DNA from: an uncultured Eubacteriales bacterium
GTDB lineage: Bacteria > Bacillota > Clostridia > Oscillospirales > Acutalibacteraceae
Direction of reading: 5' to 3'
DNA length: 64,000 nt
NCBI GenBank assembly: GCA_934477125.1
Contig: CAKSOL010000007.1
Span: forward strand, 71,071-135,070
Shown: piece after piece, positions 61,843 through 64,000 of the stretch
How the letters are laid out: every line of letters starts with the position of its first letter
Position numbering within the stretch: position 1 is the first letter of the stretch
The notes under the pieces: model-generated
Seen by the model: only the letters and a program-made list of their open reading frames with translations
Databases searched by the model: none
Told to the model about the DNA's origin: nothing
Translations under genes and position numbers: made by a program

Positions 61843-62673
61843 TTGGTGCTTTCGGTCAATGAATGGATAGAGCTTTTGGAAGAAGGTCATAAGCTTAAAA
61901 TATACGTTTGGTGCCGGCTTGATGCTGCAGAAGAATTAAGCATTAAGCTTGAACACCGTATACATACCAACGCTTTATGCAATTATATGAAATCGTCGCT
62001 TGACGGAATAAAAACGTGTATGCGCTGCCGTTCCTGCGCCGACAGACTCGCAAAAAAGCGCGGACGCTTTGCCGCTTATTGTATTAACGGAATTTTTGAG
62101 GTAATAAAGCCTGTTTTTTTAAACGGCGAATGGGCGGCAACAGTATATATAAGCAACCTTTGCAGCGATAGGAAGGAAACCGAAAGACGTATAAAAAAGG
62201 CATGCGGCAGGTATTATCTGTCGTATGATTACGCATTGCCGCTGATTGAAAATTCGGAATGTGAGCTTAGTATCGAAAGTGCCGAGACTCTTGCGGACGC
62301 GGTGGCTGAAATAATAACCGAGAGACTTAAAAACGCGAAATTTGAGAGAAAAAATGTCCCTGAACCCGTAAAGAGACTTGCGGACGCCGCCGCAGACTTC
62401 TTTTCGCAGGAAACCGTTAAATCCGTTTCGGCGAGCTGCGGAATGAATGAAAAGTATTTGGGGCATTTGTTCAAGAAAAATATGGGACTTAATTTCTGCG
62501 AATATAAAAACAAGCTCAGACTTCGGGAAGCGGCATCTTTGCTTAACAACGACAGCTTGAAGATAATTGATATCGCCGTCGCTCTCGGATATGATAACGC
62601 TGCGTATTTCTCAAAAAGATTCCGTTTGGAATACGGACTTTCTCCTACCGAATACCGAAAACACAGAAAATAG
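61843..62673 (+). CDS. AraC family regulator with PocR-like sensor domain
   Basis: A 276-residue regulator. The N-terminal domain (about 5-155) resembles PocR sensors: HRIHTNALCNYMKSS, the Cys cluster CMRCRSCADRLAKKRGRFAA, and NGEWAATVYISNL; its cysteines suggest a metal or small-ligand site. The C-terminal 100 residues are an AraC double helix-turn-helix (VKSVSASCGMNEKYLGHLFK, then IDIAVALGYDNAAYFSKRFR). It lies head to head with the FAD oxidoreductase gene, so it probably regulates that gene and possibly the transporter locus. AGGAGGG at 61831; the start is TTG 61843 or the adjacent GTG 61846. Confidence 0.87.
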   Translation: MVLSVNEWIELLEEGHKLKIYVWCRLDAAEELSIKLEHRIHTNALCNYMKSSLDGIKTCMRCRSCADRLAKKRGRFAAYCINGIFEVIKPVFLNGEWAATVYISNLCSDRKETERRIKKACGRYYLSYDYALPLIENSECELSIESAETLADAVAEIITERLKNAKFERKNVPEPVKRLADAAADFFSQETVKSVSASCGMNEKYLGHLFKKNMGLNFCEYKNKLRLREAASLLNNDSLKIIDIAVALGYDNAAYFSKRFRLEYGLSPTEYRKHRK

Positions 62674-62678
62674 AACAG

Positions 62679-62810
62679 CCTCATAACGGCGGATGGTACG
62701 CTTGGTTCGGAATTGCCGCATATAAATCTGTATCCCGAAACAATCGTCTTTATAAGTTAGTGTCAGCTAACCACATCTATAAAACCGCTTGTCCAGCCTT
62801 TGCAAAATAG
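62679..62810 (+). pseudogene. Open frame without start, possible gene remnant
   Basis: After the AraC gene a frame reads PHNGGWYAWFGIAAYKSV and continues to ACPAFAK before TAG at 62808. It is protein-like in composition (three aromatic residues in a row of seven, Cys-Pro) but has no start codon or ribosome site. I do not recognise the family. Either a decayed 3' end or chance. Confidence 0.25.
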
Positions 62811-62824
62811 GAAATACGAATTTC

Positions 62825-62854
62825 TTGACTTTGCAGAGGGCCTTGTGCTATAAT
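62825..62854 (+). promoter_or_regulatory. Promoter of the TetR gene
   Basis: TTGACT (62825-62830), an 18-nt spacer and TATAAT (62849-62854) lie 51 nt before the TetR ATG. TACGTA just downstream is palindromic and could be part of an autoregulatory operator. Confidence 0.7.
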
Positions 62855-62904
62855 AAAAATACAGCTGTAACGCTACGTATGTATTCTTAAAAAGGAGTGC
62901 CATT

Positions 62905-63486
62905 ATGCCCCGAAGCTATATGTTTACAAAAGAACAGGTACTTGATGCCGCAATCGAGCTGACACGGGAGAAAGGATTTGCCGCTGTTTCGGCGCGGTCT
63001 CTCGGCAAACGGCTCGGAACAACCTCCCGTCCTATATTCAGCCACTTTGAGAATATGGCGGATGTGCAGAAAGGAATTATTGCTGCGGCGAATAAGCTTT
63101 ATCACTCATTTCGCAAAGAAGAAATAGCAAGCGGAAGATATGTTCCCTACAAAGCAAACGGAATGGCGTATATCCGTTTTGCGAAAGAGGAAAGGGAGCT
63201 GTTCAAACTGCTTTTTATGCGTGACCGTTCGAGGGAGCAAATCAAAGAAAACCCCGAAGAAATGGATGCGCTGATTGAACTGATTGCAAAGCAGGTAGGT
63301 ATCGATAAAGAGGCAGCAAAACTGTTTTATCTTGAAATGTGGGCGTATACGCACGGTATTGCTTCAATGACAGCAACCGGTTATCTTGATTGGAACGAGG
63401 AGCTGTCAAGCCGTGCGCTGACCGATGTGTATGAGGGACTGAAGCAGCAATATGAGAGCTGTTATTTAAATACAGCCGCCGGATGA
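62905..63486 (+). CDS. TetR family transcriptional regulator
   Basis: A 193-residue TetR-type repressor. The N-terminal helix-turn-helix (TKEQVLDAAIELTREKGFAA, SARSLGKRLGTTSRPIFSHF) is intact. The C-terminal domain (YIRFAKEERELFKLLFMRD, then LEMWAYTHGIASMTATGYLD) resembles the WHG-type ligand domain. AAAGGAGTG precedes the ATG. It leads a Cys-rich micro-protein gene and an ABC export ATPase gene on the same strand, so it probably represses an export system released by a small toxic ligand. Family call firm. Confidence 0.92.
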   Translation: MPRSYMFTKEQVLDAAIELTREKGFAAVSARSLGKRLGTTSRPIFSHFENMADVQKGIIAAANKLYHSFRKEEIASGRYVPYKANGMAYIRFAKEERELFKLLFMRDRSREQIKENPEEMDALIELIAKQVGIDKEAAKLFYLEMWAYTHGIASMTATGYLDWNEELSSRALTDVYEGLKQQYESCYLNTAAG

Positions 63487-63513
63487 TTAGGAGCGAATAA
63501 AGGGTTGATAATA

Positions 63514-63672
63514 ATGAATAAAAATTGTCCATGTAAAAAGAAAAATTGCGAACGGCACGGGAAATGCGATGAATGCAGAAAGCATCACGCCGAGGCGAAA
63601 AAACAAATACCTGTTTACTGCGAAAAGAAGAACGGCGGTGCAGTAGGCTTGAAAGATGGTGTCAAACGGTGA
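63514..63672 (+). CDS. Cys-rich 52-aa micro-protein
   Basis: ATG 63514 after AAAGGGTTG opens a 52-residue frame: MNKNCPCKKKNCERHGKCDE, then CRKHHAEAKKQ and one more Cys. Five closely spaced Cys (CPC, C, C, C) and three His look like a small zinc- or metal-binding knuckle. Similar short proteins occur in Clostridia near regulators and transporters; function unknown. Its stop overlaps the GTG start of the ABC ATPase gene in GTGA. Confidence 0.65.
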   Translation: MNKNCPCKKKNCERHGKCDECRKHHAEAKKQIPVYCEKKNGGAVGLKDGVKR

Positions 63673-64000
63673 TTGAGGTGAAGGAAATTACAAAATTCTA
63701 CGGCTCCGGCGAGAGCAAAACCGAGGTGCTGAAAAGAATAAATCTGCAAATTTCGGATGGTGATTTTGCCGTGATTTTGGGCGCCTCCGGTTCGGGAAAA
63801 TCGACACTTCTGAATTGTCTGTCGGGACTTGAACGGGTGGACGGCGGAAGTATTGAATACGACGGCTTGAATATTGCGGAGCTTTCCGATAAGGCGCTGA
63901 CCAAATTTCGCAAGGATAATATCGGGTTTATCTTTCAGCAGTATTATCTTCTTCCCGATATGACCGTTGATAAAAATGTCCGTATGGGCGCAGACCTTGC
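63669..64000 (+). CDS. ABC transporter ATP-binding protein, MacB/LolD type (cut by right edge)
   Basis: The first 110 residues of an ABC ATPase: VIEVKEITKFYGSGESKTEV, Walker A GASGSGKST, RVDGGSIEYDG and the Q-loop region IGFIFQQYYLLPDMTV. The early FYGSG and the FQQYYLLPDMT stretch are typical of the MacB/LolD/FtsE export group. The signature and Walker B lie beyond the window. GTG start overlaps the previous stop. Probably followed by an FtsX-like permease, controlled by the TetR protein. Confidence 0.85.
   Translation, partial: MIEVKEITKFYGSGESKTEVLKRINLQISDGDFAVILGASGSGKSTLLNCLSGLERVDGGSIEYDGLNIAELSDKALTKFRKDNIGFIFQQYYLLPDMTVDKNVRMGADL

Overview
ORGANISM. The window looks like chromosomal DNA of an anaerobic Gram-positive bacterium of class Clostridia, probably an uncultured gut or rumen member of the Oscillospirales (Ruminococcaceae-like). 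The evidence is strong Shine-Dalgarno sites with ATG, GTG and TTG starts, lipoprotein signal peptides, a ZapA gene overlapping a U32 peptidase gene, cohesin- and dockerin-type modules, many glycoside hydrolases and Firmicutes-type sugar ABC importers. The genus cannot be fixed from the sequence alone. REGION 1 (1-12342): one long plus-strand operon of intracellular carbohydrate enzymes: GH38 alpha-mannosidase (cut by the left edge), PHP phosphoesterase, GHL6-type hydrolase, GH78-like hydrolase, two SGNH esterases, GH94 phosphorylase and an (alpha/alpha)6 glycosidase. REGION 2 (12343-24753): a regular array of six 7-bp-stem mini-hairpins, a serine-recombinase fragment, then an AT-rich integrative element of about 11.4 kb (13325-24699) in the 3' end of tRNA-Gly(TCC). 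A 20-bp direct repeat marks both ends. The element carries a tyrosine integrase, an SF3/AAA+-like ATPase, an HTH protein, a DUF1643 protein, two coupled micro-ORFs, a Mor-like regulator, a DUF6809 protein and a giant collagen-like surface protein as cargo. The tRNA's likely original terminator is stranded beyond the far end of the element, which supplies its own. REGION 3 (24754-31400): a dockerin-bearing glucosaminidase next to a membrane-anchored cohesin-like protein, zapA, a U32 peptidase, tRNA-Gln with promoter and terminator, a second hairpin array with a 24-nt period (ATATCAC plus palindrome), and several plus-strand terminators with no gene. REGION 4 (31406-61722): a large glycan-capture and import locus. 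It opens with a regulator of unusual architecture (LacI-like sensor plus LuxR-like HTH) divergent from a sugar-binding lipoprotein. There follow a GH78-like enzyme, a 1795-aa anchored multi-module binding protein, two GH16 enzymes, a tiny free dockerin protein, a solute-binding protein fused to binding modules, two pairs of ABC permeases around an NHL/Yip1 membrane protein and a DUF5696 lipoprotein, a GH2 enzyme and a convergent FAD oxidoreductase. The likely job is binding and cutting a beta-glucan or galactan-like polymer outside, importing oligomers and finishing them inside with GH2, GH78, GH94 and GH38 enzymes; the actual substrate is inference. REGION 5 (61843-64000): an AraC/PocR-type regulator, a gene remnant, a TetR regulator, a Cys-rich micro-protein and the start of a MacB/LolD-type ABC ATPase cut by the right edge.
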